From Streptomyces sp. MBT65 (lineage in GTDB: Bacteria; Actinomycetota; Actinomycetes; Streptomycetales; Streptomycetaceae), in assembly GCF_016612545.1 (NCBI RefSeq), contig NZ_JAENRY010000014.1, positions 26,060 to 90,059 on the forward strand: a DNA stretch of 64,000 bases, written 5' to 3'. Of this stretch, positions 25,129 to 33,420 are shown in pieces (positions within the stretch are counted from its first letter, which is position 1; each line of letters opens with the position of its first letter). Made by a program: the position numbers and the translations under genes. The notes below the pieces were generated by a model. It saw only the letters and a list, made by a program, of their open reading frames with translations, had not been told where the DNA came from and ran no database searches.

Positions 25129-26358
25129 ATGACGAGTGATGCGGAGGCGTCACGCGAGGGCTGGAGCAGGCGCCGTTTCATCGGCGCCCTGGCGGGGACC
25201 GCGGCGGTGGTCGCGGTCCCGGCCCCGGCCGCACCACCGGCCGACCCCGCATCCGCTCCTGCGGCAGACTCGACGGCCGCGAAGGCACCGGCACCCGCCG
25301 CATCCCCCTCCGCAGGCAAGGCGTCCGGCCCCCGCCCGCTCTACCTCGGCACCTACACCTCGGTCGACGGCGGCGGCACGGGCATCGGCCTGGCCACCTA
25401 CGACCCGGCGAGCGGCAGGATCACCGACGCGGGTACGGTCACCGGGGTCGCCGACCCGTCGTACCTCGCCGTGCACCCCGACGGCCGCACGCTGTACGCG
25501 GTCGACGAGCGGACGGCCGGCGCGGTGACCGCCGTACGTCTGGCGGACCGCACGGTCCTCGGCGCGCGGAGCACCGGCGGGGCGGGCCCCTGCCATCTGT
25601 CCGTGCACCCCACCGGCCGCTGGCTGCTCAGCGCCAACTACACCTCCGGCAGCGTGGCCGTGCACCCGATCGACGCCTCGGGCGCGCTCGGTGAACGCAC
25701 CGCGCTGGTCAAGCACTCCAGTCCACAGCCGGGCCCGGGCCAGGACGGCCCGCACGCGCACCAGTTCGTGACCGGTCCCGACGGCGGCCATGTCCTCGCC
25801 GTCGACCTGGGCACCGACACGGTCTACACCTACCGCCTGGACACCACGAAGGGCACGCTCACCGAGGTCTCGCAGGCGCACACCCGCGCGGGTGCGGGCC
25901 CACGCCACCTCACGTTCCACCCCGGCGGCCGGTACGCCTACCTCGCCAACGAGGTCGACGACACCGTCGCGGTCTGCGCCTACGACCCGGCCACGGGTGC
26001 CCTGTCGATCGGCGACCCGCAGTCCAGCGGCAGCAAGGGCAGCGGCACCAACTACCCGGCGCAGATCGTGGTGACGCCGAACGGCGCGTACGCCTGTCTC
26101 GCCAACCGGGGCGACAACACCCTTGCCCGGTACGCCGTCGAGGCGGACGGCGCCCGGCTCAGGCTGCTCGACACGGTGCCGGTGTCCGGCGACTTCCCGC
26201 GGCAGATCGCGCTCTCGCCGGACGGGACGCTGCTGTTCACCGCGAACCAGAGGTCGGGCACGGTCAGCGTGTTCCACGTGGACGGCACGAACGGTCAACT
26301 GCGGCTCGCGGGCGAGCCGTTCGCGTCACCGGTCGCCGTCTGTGCGCTGCCGCTGTAG
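25129..26358 (+). CDS. Exported lactonase-family beta-propeller (6-phosphogluconolactonase-like)
   Basis: 409 residues. A Tat signal (SRRRFIGALAGTAAVVAVPA at about 13-32) precedes an Ala/Pro-rich linker and a seven-bladed propeller of the lactonase family from about residue 65: blade motifs include YLAVHPDGRTLYAVDE, CHLSVHPTGRWLLSANY, GPHAHQFVTGPDGGHVLAVDLG, PRHLTFHPGGRYAYLANE and PRQIALSPDGTLLFTANQ. Cytoplasmic Pgl enzymes of this fold hydrolyse 6-phosphogluconolactone, and muconate-lactonizing relatives exist; export by Tat implies a different extracellular substrate. It overlaps the DUF2470 gene tail to tail by 33 bp. Confidence 0.87.
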   Translation: MTSDAEASREGWSRRRFIGALAGTAAVVAVPAPAAPPADPASAPAADSTAAKAPAPAASPSAGKASGPRPLYLGTYTSVDGGGTGIGLATYDPASGRITDAGTVTGVADPSYLAVHPDGRTLYAVDERTAGAVTAVRLADRTVLGARSTGGAGPCHLSVHPTGRWLLSANYTSGSVAVHPIDASGALGERTALVKHSSPQPGPGQDGPHAHQFVTGPDGGHVLAVDLGTDTVYTYRLDTTKGTLTEVSQAHTRAGAGPRHLTFHPGGRYAYLANEVDDTVAVCAYDPATGALSIGDPQSSGSKGSGTNYPAQIVVTPNGAYACLANRGDNTLARYAVEADGARLRLLDTVPVSGDFPRQIALSPDGTLLFTANQRSGTVSVFHVDGTNGQLRLAGEPFASPVAVCALPL

Positions 26359-27051
26359 GGGCCGGGGGCAGGACGCGGCGCTGGCCCGGGTGAGCAGCAC
26401 GTGCATGCGCTCGGTGAGATGGCTGACCGAATCGGCGGGCGCGTGAAACGGCAGTCGTACGTCGCCGTGGGCGCGGGCCCGCTCGATGCGCAGCGTCAGT
26501 CCGTGCCGGTCGACGGCGAGGGGCTGGACGCGGACCGCGCCGTGCAGACTGTCGGGCTCGACGAGTCGGGTGAGCCGCTCGACCGCGTCGGAGTGGCAGT
26601 CGGCGAGATGAGTCAGCAGTTGGGCCTCGGCCAGGGCCAGCGGGTCGGGTTCGGCGGCGGCGAACTCGTCGAGGTCGATGACGACCGCGCCGGTCGGCGG
26701 GCGGAGCACCACGCGCGTGGGCCGGAAGGCGAGTCGGCCCTCCTCGGGCACGAACCATCCGGCCAGCCACAACCGGGCCCGGATACGGTTGCGCACGGGG
26801 ACGGGCGCGACGTCCGCGAACTCCAGGACGGCGGACGGCTCTCCGCGCGGCGCGCAGATGGCGGCGGCCAACAGGGCGCTGTCGTCGGGTACTTGAAGGA
26901 GCACCCGGCCGTCGTCGTCGACGCTGTGCGCGCCGACGAACTCCTCGCGACCGCCCTCCGCGGTCACCGCGCAGGACCATGCGGCGGCGAGCACCGAGCG
27001 GGCCCGCTCGGCCGCGGCAGGCACGGCCGTCCACGTCTGGCTGTCACCCAT
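26326..27051 (-). CDS. DUF2470-domain protein under iron control (HugZ-like C-terminal domain)
   Basis: 241 residues. The middle shows an FMN-binding split-barrel-like stretch (PVPVRNRIRARLWLAGWFVP); the C-terminal part (LALAEAQLLTHLADCHSDAVERLTRLV, then AVRVQPLAVDRHGLTLRI) matches DUF2470, the domain at the end of HugZ-type heme-degrading proteins. A 19-bp DmdR1/IdeR-like box lies directly upstream of the ribosome site (GGAGG), so expression should rise when iron is scarce. A role in heme or siderophore iron handling is inferred from this box and the fold. Catalytic activity cannot be read from sequence. Confidence 0.82.
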   Translation of the reverse strand: MGDSQTWTAVPAAAERARSVLAAAWSCAVTAEGGREEFVGAHSVDDDGRVLLQVPDDSALLAAAICAPRGEPSAVLEFADVAPVPVRNRIRARLWLAGWFVPEEGRLAFRPTRVVLRPPTGAVVIDLDEFAAAEPDPLALAEAQLLTHLADCHSDAVERLTRLVEPDSLHGAVRVQPLAVDRHGLTLRIERARAHGDVRLPFHAPADSVSHLTERMHVLLTRASAASCPRPLQRQRTDGDR

Positions 27052-27063
27052 CCCTGAACCTCC

Positions 27064-27082
27064 TTAGGTAAGCCTTGCCTAA
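27064..27082. promoter_or_regulatory. Iron box (DmdR1/IdeR operator)
   Basis: TTAGGTAAGCCTTGCCTAA: the outer TTAGG...CCTAA and the 19-bp length match the consensus for actinobacterial iron-dependent repressors of the DtxR family. It touches the ribosome-binding site of the DUF2470 gene. Confidence 0.88.
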
Positions 27083-27150
27083 CTTACCCAAGATCGGGGC
27101 GCACGCCAACCACGCCACGCAATCTCTCCATCAAGTCCTCCGGGGTCGGT

Positions 27151-27759
27151 TCAGGGCGAGATGACGCCCAACAGCGCCCGCGCGCACAGATCCCGCACCT
27201 GCTCGCGGCTCAACTCCGGCCCCCGCAGCCACTCCAGACAGACGGCGGTGGTGAAGGCCAGCCACCCGCGCACCGCGAGCTTCGCGTCGGGCCGCTCCCC
27301 CACGGCCGGCCCGAACTCGGGATCGGCGGCCAGCGCGACCAGGATCTGCCGCTCCTGCGCCGCCAACGCCCGCTGATAGACCCGCCGTACGGTCTGGTCC
27401 CCGGCCGCGTCCGCGCGATGGAAGGCGCGATAGCCGTGCGCGTGGGTCTGCACGTACTCCAGATACGTGTCGAGTGCGGCGGCGAGTTGTTCACGGGCGG
27501 GGATGCCCGGGACCGCCGCCGTCATCCGCAGCATCCGCTCGCTCTCGCGCTCGACGACGGCCGCGAAGAAGTCCCGCTTGGTCGGGAAGTAGTGGTAGAG
27601 GAGCCCGCGGGAGACCCCGGCGATCTCGGCGACCTGCTCGATCCACACGTCGCCGTAGGGGTCCTCGGAGAACAACCGCGCGCCCACCGTGAGGAGTTGC
27701 TCCCGGCGCTCCTCGCTGCTGAGCCGGCGGCGCGTGCGCTCACCCTGGTTCGCGGCCAT
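27151..27759 (-). CDS. TetR-family transcriptional regulator
   Basis: 202 residues. Helix-turn-helix at about 20-65: REQLLTVGARLFSEDPYGDVWIEQVAEIAGVSRGLLYHYFPTKRDFFAAVV, then an all-helical ligand domain (EQLAAALDTYLEYVQTHAHGYRAFHRAD). Divergent from the cytochrome P450 gene, with inverted repeats in the 107-bp gap. The natural reading is a ligand-responsive repressor of the P450 gene, the inducer perhaps a fatty acid given the P450 type. Confidence 0.9.
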   Translation of the reverse strand: MAANQGERTRRRLSSEERREQLLTVGARLFSEDPYGDVWIEQVAEIAGVSRGLLYHYFPTKRDFFAAVVERESERMLRMTAAVPGIPAREQLAAALDTYLEYVQTHAHGYRAFHRADAAGDQTVRRVYQRALAAQERQILVALAADPEFGPAVGERPDAKLAVRGWLAFTTAVCLEWLRGPELSREQVRDLCARALLGVISP

Positions 27760-27787
27760 TCCCGCACTTTACTTGACGTCGGTTCAA

Positions 27788-27803
27788 CAGTGGGACCACA
27801 CTG
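27788..27803. promoter_or_regulatory. Inverted repeat, candidate TetR operator
   Basis: CAGTG, six bases, CACTG, nested inside a wider pair GGTTCAA (27781-27787) and TTGAACC (27814-27820). Located between the divergent TetR and P450 start codons. Confidence 0.4.
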
Positions 27804-27866
27804 AAACACGCTATTGAACCCACGTACAACAGGCTCGGCCTGCGGTGGATCAAGGGAGATCGCGTC

Positions 27867-29393
27867 ATGGCGGAGACGACGACGGCGACGCCGACCGCGT
27901 TGCCGAAGGGATTCCGGGATGCCGAGCAGGGCTGGCCCCACCTCGACCGCATCCCGCGTCCCCCGCGCCGGGTCCCGTTCCTCGGTGACGTCATCGGCGC
28001 CGACCGCCGCACTCCCCTCCAGGACTCGCTCCGCTTCGCCCGCCGACTGGGCCCGATCTTCCGGCGGAAGGCCTTCGGCAAGGAGTTCGTGTTCGTGTGG
28101 GGCGCCGACCTGGTCGCCGACATGGCGGACGAGTCACGGTTCGCCAAGCACGTCGGTCTGGGGGTCGCGAACCTGCGGCCGGTCGCCGGGGACGGACTTT
28201 TCACGGCCTACAACCACGAGCCCAACTGGCAGTTGGCGCACGACGTCCTGGCCCCGGGCTTCAGCCGTGAGGCGATGGCCGGCTACCACCCGATGATGCT
28301 GTCGGTGGCCGAGCGGCTCACCGACCACTGGGACCGCGAACTGGCCGCCGGGCGGGCGGTGGACGTCCCCGGCGACATGACCAAGCTGACCCTGGAGACG
28401 ATCGCGCGCACCGGATTCGGCCATGACTTCGGCTCCTTCGAGCGCGACCGGCCGCACCCCTTCGTGACGTCGATGGTGGGCACGCTCAGCTACGCGCAAC
28501 GCCTCAACTCCGTACCCGCGCCGCTGGCCCCGTTCCTCCTCCGCGGCTCAACCCGCCGCAACGAGGCGGACATCGCCTACCTCAACCGCACGGTCGACGA
28601 CATGGTGCGGGCCCGCCGCGAGGCGAGCGGCGACGGCGACCTGCTCGACCGGATGCTCGACACCACCCACCCGGAGACCGGCGAACGCCTCTCCGCCGAG
28701 AACGTCCGCCGCCAGGTCATCACCTTCCTGGTGGCCGGCCACGAGACGACCTCGGGCTCGCTGTCCTTCGCTCTGCACTACCTCGCCCGCCACCCGGAGA
28801 TCGCCGCCCGCGCCCGCGCCGAGGTGGACCAGGTGTGGGGCGACACTCCGAACCCGGGCTACGAGCAGGTCGCCAAGCTGCGCTACGTCCGCCGGGTGCT
28901 CGACGAGTCGCTACGGCTCTGGCCGACGGCCCCCGCGTACGCCCGCGAGGCCACCGGGGACACCGAACTCGCCGGGGTGCACCCCATGCGGCGGGGCGCC
29001 TGGGCACTGATCCTGACGCCGATGCTGCACCGCGACCCCGAGGTGTGGGGCGCCGATGCCGAGGAGTTCGACCCGGACCGCTTCGACGCCAAGGCCGTCC
29101 GCTCCCGAGCGCCGCACACCTTCAAGCCGTTCGGGACGGGGGCGCGCGCCTGCATCGGCCGCCAGTTCGCGCTGCACGAGTCGATGCTGGTCCTCGGACT
29201 GCTGCTGCGCCGCTACGAGTTGCGCCCCGACCCCGCGTACCGACTGCGCGTGACGGAACGCCTGACGCTGATGCCGGACGGCCTGCGCCTGCACCTGGAC
29301 CGCCGCACAGCGCCGGCCGCGCCCGCACCGAGTTCGGTCCCCGCCGAGGTCCCGTCAGAGGCCCGCTGCCCAGTGCACGGGTCGGACGACTGA
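27867..29393 (+). CDS. Cytochrome P450, CYP102-like heme domain without reductase
   Basis: 508 residues. P450 signatures: I-helix FLVAGHETTSGSLSFAL, ExxR in VLDESLRLWPTAP, DPDRF in the meander, and heme loop FKPFGTGARACIGRQFAL with the Cys ligand. The overall sequence (IPRPPRRVPFLGD start, DGLFTAYNHEPNWQLAHDVL, WGDTPNPGYEQV) is that of the heme domain of BM3-type CYP102 enzymes, which hydroxylate fatty acids. In those enzymes an FMN/FAD reductase follows; here the protein ends about 35 residues after the heme domain in a Pro/Ala-rich tail (CPVHGSDD). It must use separate redox partners, none encoded nearby. GGGAG precedes the ATG. Probably repressed by the divergent TetR. Confidence 0.92.
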   Translation: MAETTTATPTALPKGFRDAEQGWPHLDRIPRPPRRVPFLGDVIGADRRTPLQDSLRFARRLGPIFRRKAFGKEFVFVWGADLVADMADESRFAKHVGLGVANLRPVAGDGLFTAYNHEPNWQLAHDVLAPGFSREAMAGYHPMMLSVAERLTDHWDRELAAGRAVDVPGDMTKLTLETIARTGFGHDFGSFERDRPHPFVTSMVGTLSYAQRLNSVPAPLAPFLLRGSTRRNEADIAYLNRTVDDMVRARREASGDGDLLDRMLDTTHPETGERLSAENVRRQVITFLVAGHETTSGSLSFALHYLARHPEIAARARAEVDQVWGDTPNPGYEQVAKLRYVRRVLDESLRLWPTAPAYAREATGDTELAGVHPMRRGAWALILTPMLHRDPEVWGADAEEFDPDRFDAKAVRSRAPHTFKPFGTGARACIGRQFALHESMLVLGLLLRRYELRPDPAYRLRVTERLTLMPDGLRLHLDRRTAPAAPAPSSVPAEVPSEARCPVHGSDD

Positions 29394-30194
29394 CTCCGGC
29401 AGTCTGGTACTCCCGCTCCCCCGGGCCGCGTTGACCTGGGGCTGGGTGAGGAAGAACGCTCCGGTCAGGTCGGCGTCCGTGAGATCGGCGTCCCGCAGAT
29501 CGGCACCGATCAGATCCGCACCGCGCAGGTCGGCCCCGGTGAGATCGGCCGCGATGAGACAGGCGCCGCGCAGATCGGCCCGGTTCAGATCGGCGCCCTT
29601 GAGCCGGGCACCCATGAGGTCGGCGCCGCGCCGCTGCTTCTTCCTGCCGCGTGCTCCGGATCGCATCAACTCGCTTGTGCGCAACAGGAGTTCGTTGACG
29701 TCCTGCCGATGCGCGCCCACGTCCAGCGCGCCGAGTTGTTCGGGTGTGCCGTGCGTGAGGTCCTCGGTGCGGGCCAGGGCCCGGCGCAGTTCGGGGTGGA
29801 GGGACCGGGCGGCGGGCAGGGTGAGCGCCTCGGTCAAGTACCGGAGCAGTTCGTGGAGTTGGCGTACGACGGGGAACACGTCGAACATCCGGCGGGCCTG
29901 TTCCCGGGGTGCCGTACGCCAGTCCTGGCCTGCGAAGGTGACCTGTGAGACGTGCTGCCCGGCGCCGAAGCAGTCGTAGACGGTGCAGCCGGTGAAGCCC
30001 GCTGGGCGGAGCTTCGCGTGGATGCCGCAGCGGTGGTCGCTCTGGAGGTTCGAGCACGGCGTCCCGGCGGGCTTGTCGATCGCGAAGTCGGAGGAGGCCG
30101 CGAAGGGCAGCGCCACACAGCACAGCCCGAAGCAGCGCTCGCAGTCGCCGCGGAGGTCGGAGCGATCGGCTATGTGATCTTCCATGTGGTTCAC
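29355..30194 (-). CDS. Pentapeptide-repeat protein with cysteine-rich N-terminal domain
   Basis: 279 residues. The N-terminus has a cluster resembling metal-binding YkgJ-like domains (CERCFGLCC, then C, C, GCTVYDC) over residues 18-75. A helical middle follows (QARRMFDVFPVVRQLHELLRYL). The C-terminus has about ten A(D/N)Lxx repeats (GADLMGARLKGADLNRADLR...ADLTGADLRGADL) that build a right-handed beta helix. Function unknown; some pentapeptide proteins mimic DNA and bind gyrase. Its GTG overlaps the stop of the sigma-factor gene (GTGA), so translation is coupled. Its 3' end overlaps the P450 gene by 39 bp on the opposite strand. Confidence 0.85.
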   Translation of the reverse strand: MNHMEDHIADRSDLRGDCERCFGLCCVALPFAASSDFAIDKPAGTPCSNLQSDHRCGIHAKLRPAGFTGCTVYDCFGAGQHVSQVTFAGQDWRTAPREQARRMFDVFPVVRQLHELLRYLTEALTLPAARSLHPELRRALARTEDLTHGTPEQLGALDVGAHRQDVNELLLRTSELMRSGARGRKKQRRGADLMGARLKGADLNRADLRGACLIAADLTGADLRGADLIGADLRDADLTDADLTGAFFLTQPQVNAARGSGSTRLPESVVRPVHWAAGL

Positions 30195-31084
30195 CGTACG
30201 GGCCCGTCGGCGTCGAGGCGGGCCAGCCGGTCCGGGTCGGACAGGATGTACATCTCGGTGATCAGGCCGTCGACGACGGTGACGCCCATGACCGAGAGCA
30301 GCTGTCCCTCGGGGGCGTTGACGACGCCCACCGAGCCGTTGACCAGGGCGAGTTGGGCGAAGCGGGCGAACGGGGCGAACGTGAGCGCCTGTTCGGCGAC
30401 CGTGCGCGCTCCGCGGATCGCCTTGGAGGCGGCCGCACCCCGTAGGAGGGTGCCCGCGTCGGCGCGCAGGGCCACGTCCGGGTGGAGGAGGGCGACGAGG
30501 GCGTCGAAGTCGCCCTCGCGGGCGGCGGCGAGGAAGGCCTCGACGATCTCGCGCTGGCGGGCGAGGTCGGGGGCCTTCGACAGGTTCGCGCCCTGGACCC
30601 GGCGGCGGGCCCTGCTGGCCAGTTGGCGGGTCGCGGCCGAACCGCGTTCCACGATCGGGGCGATGTCGTCGAAGGGCACCGCGAACATGTCGTGCAGGAC
30701 GAACGCGAGCCGCTCGGCGGGTTCCAGGGTCTCCAGGACGACGAGGAGTGCGAGGCCCACCGAGTCGGCGTGGACCACCTCCTCCTCCGGGTCGAGTTCC
30801 GTGAGGGGCCTGATCACGGGGTCGGGCACGAAGGTCTCGTCGATGGGCTCCTCACGGCGTGCCGTACGGGAGCGCAGCAGATCGAGGCAGACCCGGCCGA
30901 CGACCGTGGTCAGCCAGCCGCCGAGGTTCCTGATCTCGTCCGCGTCCGTGCGGCTGAGCTTCAGCCAGGTCTCCTGGACCGCGTCCTCCGCCTCCGGCAC
31001 CGAGCCGAGCATGCGGTAGGCGACCGCGCGCAGCCGGCCCCGGTGTTCCTCGAAGCGGTCCGCCAGCAGGTCCTCGTCGTTCAT
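30191..31084 (-). CDS. ECF41/SigJ-type RNA polymerase sigma factor with SnoaL-like extension
   Basis: 297 residues. Sigma region 2: RGRLRAVAYRMLGSVPEAEDAVQETWLKL and WLTTVVGRVCLDLLRSR. Region 4: LETLEPAERLAFVLHDMFAVPFDDIAPIVERGSAATRQLASRARRRVQG. A C-terminal SnoaL-like domain of about 110 residues follows, ending YILSDPDRLARL, which corresponds to the NPDKL-like motif that modulates activity in ECF41 factors. ECF41 sigma factors have no separate anti-sigma; the fused domain does that work. Their genes usually sit beside an oxidoreductase or carboxymuconolactone gene; here the coupled partner is a pentapeptide-repeat gene. Confidence 0.88.
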   Translation of the reverse strand: MNDEDLLADRFEEHRGRLRAVAYRMLGSVPEAEDAVQETWLKLSRTDADEIRNLGGWLTTVVGRVCLDLLRSRTARREEPIDETFVPDPVIRPLTELDPEEEVVHADSVGLALLVVLETLEPAERLAFVLHDMFAVPFDDIAPIVERGSAATRQLASRARRRVQGANLSKAPDLARQREIVEAFLAAAREGDFDALVALLHPDVALRADAGTLLRGAAASKAIRGARTVAEQALTFAPFARFAQLALVNGSVGVVNAPEGQLLSVMGVTVVDGLITEMYILSDPDRLARLDADGPVR

Positions 31085-31230
31085 ACCGTCCCGTCCCCGT
31101 CGTGGATTCCGTGGTCACGTGAGCGAAAGCCGGGGTGATCACAGCACGTCCGCCGCCGCCATGGCCAGCCGGTTTTCCGTCTCCCTCGTCCGTTTGCGGG
31201 GCGGGTGGGGCAGGACGACGATGGTGAGTC

Positions 31231-33396
31231 ATGGACCCGGTCGGCGTCGCCTCCCGCAGGCTGCCGCGCCTCGCGGCCCTGATCCTGGCCGTCCTCGCCA
31301 CGGCCGTCCTCAGCACCGCGGCCACGGCCCGCTCCACCGTGGTCTCCCCGGGTTTCTACCAGTCCGCCCTGGACGAGCAGAAGGCCTACGACCGCCTGTA
31401 CAACCAGGTGCTGGTCGATCCGCGGACGACGGCGGTCACCCGGGGGCTGCTGGCCCGGCTGCCGGTTCCGGAGGCCCAGGTCACCTCCAACCTCAAGCTG
31501 GTGCTGCCGCCGGAGACGGTCCGGGACCTCACCCACCAGCAGATCGACGCCGTGGTGGGCTATCTGGGCGGCGAGCGCGACGCGCTGGACCTCACGGTCG
31601 ATCTGCGGCCCGTGCTGGCCAACCTCAACGACCTCGCCCAGATCTACTTCGGAGATCTCGTCGCCTCGGTCCAGGACCGACCTGAGCCCGACTTCGAGCG
31701 CTTCTCGACCGATCTCTCCACCGCCCTGGGTGCCGTGGTCGCGGGGCACGTGCCCACCGGGCTGCCCGCCCTGCCGCTGACCGAGGCACAGGCAAAGCAG
31801 GCGGCCGGGACGCTGGTGAGCGGACTGCCCGCCGCCGACCGGGACGCCCTGCGCCCCGCGGTCGAGGCCGCGCTCCGTGACGGCGATGTCGCGACCGCGC
31901 TCGCCACCGTCGCCCCCGCCGTCGTCCCGGACCGGACCCGTACGGCCGCCGCGCAGCTCCGGGCGTTCACGAACGGCGGCACCTGGAACCTCACGGACAC
32001 CCTCGCCGCGTCCGGCAACGACCTGGCCCCTCTCCACCGCGCCCGCGACTGCACCGCGGTCGGCCTCGGCCTCGCGGAGTCCCTCGCCGCCGCGCTGCTC
32101 GTCGTCGCGCTGGTGGTGCTGTGGGTCGGCGGCGGCTCGTCGTCCCCCGGCCGCCGACTCCTCCCGCTGGGCTGGTCGCTCGCGGGCGGTGGGGTACTGG
32201 CCGGGCTCGTCGCCGTCCTCTTCCGGCTGGTCAGCGGCGGGCGGGTGATCGATCCGCCGGGTTCCTGGCCGCCGAGCCTGGCCCGGCTGGTCGACGACGT
32301 GCAGCACACCGCCGTGGACCGGCTCACGACCACCGCCCTGACGACCGCCCTGGTCCCCGTCCTGGCCGGTGCCCTCCTGACCGGCGTGGGCTGGGCTCTC
32401 CAGGTCCGGCCGCACATGCCCGCCCTCCCGCGGCTCCGCTGGCTGGCCCTCGCGACCGGCGGGGCCGCCGTCGCCGGCGTCCTACTGATCCCGTACGCCG
32501 TCACGCCCACCGCGTCCCGCGTCTGCGAGGGCAGCGCGGCACTGTGCGACCGGTCCTACGACGAGGTCGCCTACCTCACCTCGCACAACGCGATGTCGAC
32601 GACCGTGGACCGGTTCATCGGCCCGCTCCAGGACCCGGGTATCACCGCCCAGTTGGACGACGGGGTACGCGCCCTCCAGATCGACACCTACCGGTGGGAG
32701 CGGCCGGACGAGATCACCGCGCGGCTCACCGAGTCCGACTTCACCCCGGAACAAAGGGAGTTCATCGCCTCGGCCGTCAACAAGGTCAACCCGCCGCGCG
32801 AAGGGCTGTGGCTGTGCCACTCGGTGTGCCGGGCGGGGGCGATCGCCCTGGTGCCGGTGCTGCGCGAGATCGGCACCTGGATGCGCGCCCATCCCACCGA
32901 GGTCGTCACACTGATCGTGCAGGACGCGATCAGCGGCAAGGACACCGAACAGGCATTCGCGCAGGCCGGGTTGAGCGATCTGGTGCACACCCCGGACGCC
33001 GATCCCGCGCAGCCGTGGCCGACCCTGGGCGACCTGATCGACAGCGGGCGCCGGCTCGTCGTCTTCGCCGAGAAGGCCGACGGCCCGGCGCCCTGGTACC
33101 GGAACTTCTACGACTACGGGATGGAGACACCGTTCGCGTTCCGCACGCCGGACGCGATGAGTTGCGTACCGCATCGCGGCGGCAGCGACAAACGCCTGTT
33201 CCTGCTCAACCACTTCGTCACCATCGACGGCGGCAGCCGGCTGGACGCGGGCGAGGTCAACGCCCGCCGGTTCGTGCTCGACCGCGTCCACCGCTGCGAG
33301 CGGGAACGCGGTCGGCCGGTGAACTTCGTCGCCGTCGACTACACGACGATCGGCGACGCGGGCGGGGCCGTGGACGCGCTCAACTCCGAGCGCTGA
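31231..33396 (+). CDS. Membrane protein with C-terminal PI-PLC-like phosphodiesterase domain
   Basis: 721 residues. An N-terminal signal/anchor (about 12-32), a long extracytoplasmic helical region (about 35-270), about four membrane helices between 275 and 430 (LAESLAAALLVVALVVLWVG, LAGGGVLAGLVAVLFRLV, TTALVPVLAGALLTGVGWAL, ATGGAAVAGVLLIPYAV), then a PI-PLC X-type domain: DEVAYLTSHNAMSTT with the first catalytic His, GVRALQIDTY, and GLWLCHSVCRAG with the second. Such domains cleave phosphoinositol lipids or related phosphodiesters; here it would face outside, tethered to the membrane. ATG 31231. It is transcribed away from the sigma gene. Confidence 0.83.
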   Translation: MDPVGVASRRLPRLAALILAVLATAVLSTAATARSTVVSPGFYQSALDEQKAYDRLYNQVLVDPRTTAVTRGLLARLPVPEAQVTSNLKLVLPPETVRDLTHQQIDAVVGYLGGERDALDLTVDLRPVLANLNDLAQIYFGDLVASVQDRPEPDFERFSTDLSTALGAVVAGHVPTGLPALPLTEAQAKQAAGTLVSGLPAADRDALRPAVEAALRDGDVATALATVAPAVVPDRTRTAAAQLRAFTNGGTWNLTDTLAASGNDLAPLHRARDCTAVGLGLAESLAAALLVVALVVLWVGGGSSSPGRRLLPLGWSLAGGGVLAGLVAVLFRLVSGGRVIDPPGSWPPSLARLVDDVQHTAVDRLTTTALTTALVPVLAGALLTGVGWALQVRPHMPALPRLRWLALATGGAAVAGVLLIPYAVTPTASRVCEGSAALCDRSYDEVAYLTSHNAMSTTVDRFIGPLQDPGITAQLDDGVRALQIDTYRWERPDEITARLTESDFTPEQREFIASAVNKVNPPREGLWLCHSVCRAGAIALVPVLREIGTWMRAHPTEVVTLIVQDAISGKDTEQAFAQAGLSDLVHTPDADPAQPWPTLGDLIDSGRRLVVFAEKADGPAPWYRNFYDYGMETPFAFRTPDAMSCVPHRGGSDKRLFLLNHFVTIDGGSRLDAGEVNARRFVLDRVHRCERERGRPVNFVAVDYTTIGDAGGAVDALNSER

Positions 33397-33420
33397 GCGG
33401 CCCGTTGGCGACGAACGTGC

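Noticed and set aside
27151..33396. Secondary-metabolite gene cluster
   Set aside because: A P450, regulators and oxidoreductases are scattered, but no core synthase (PKS, NRPS, terpene or RiPP) is present.
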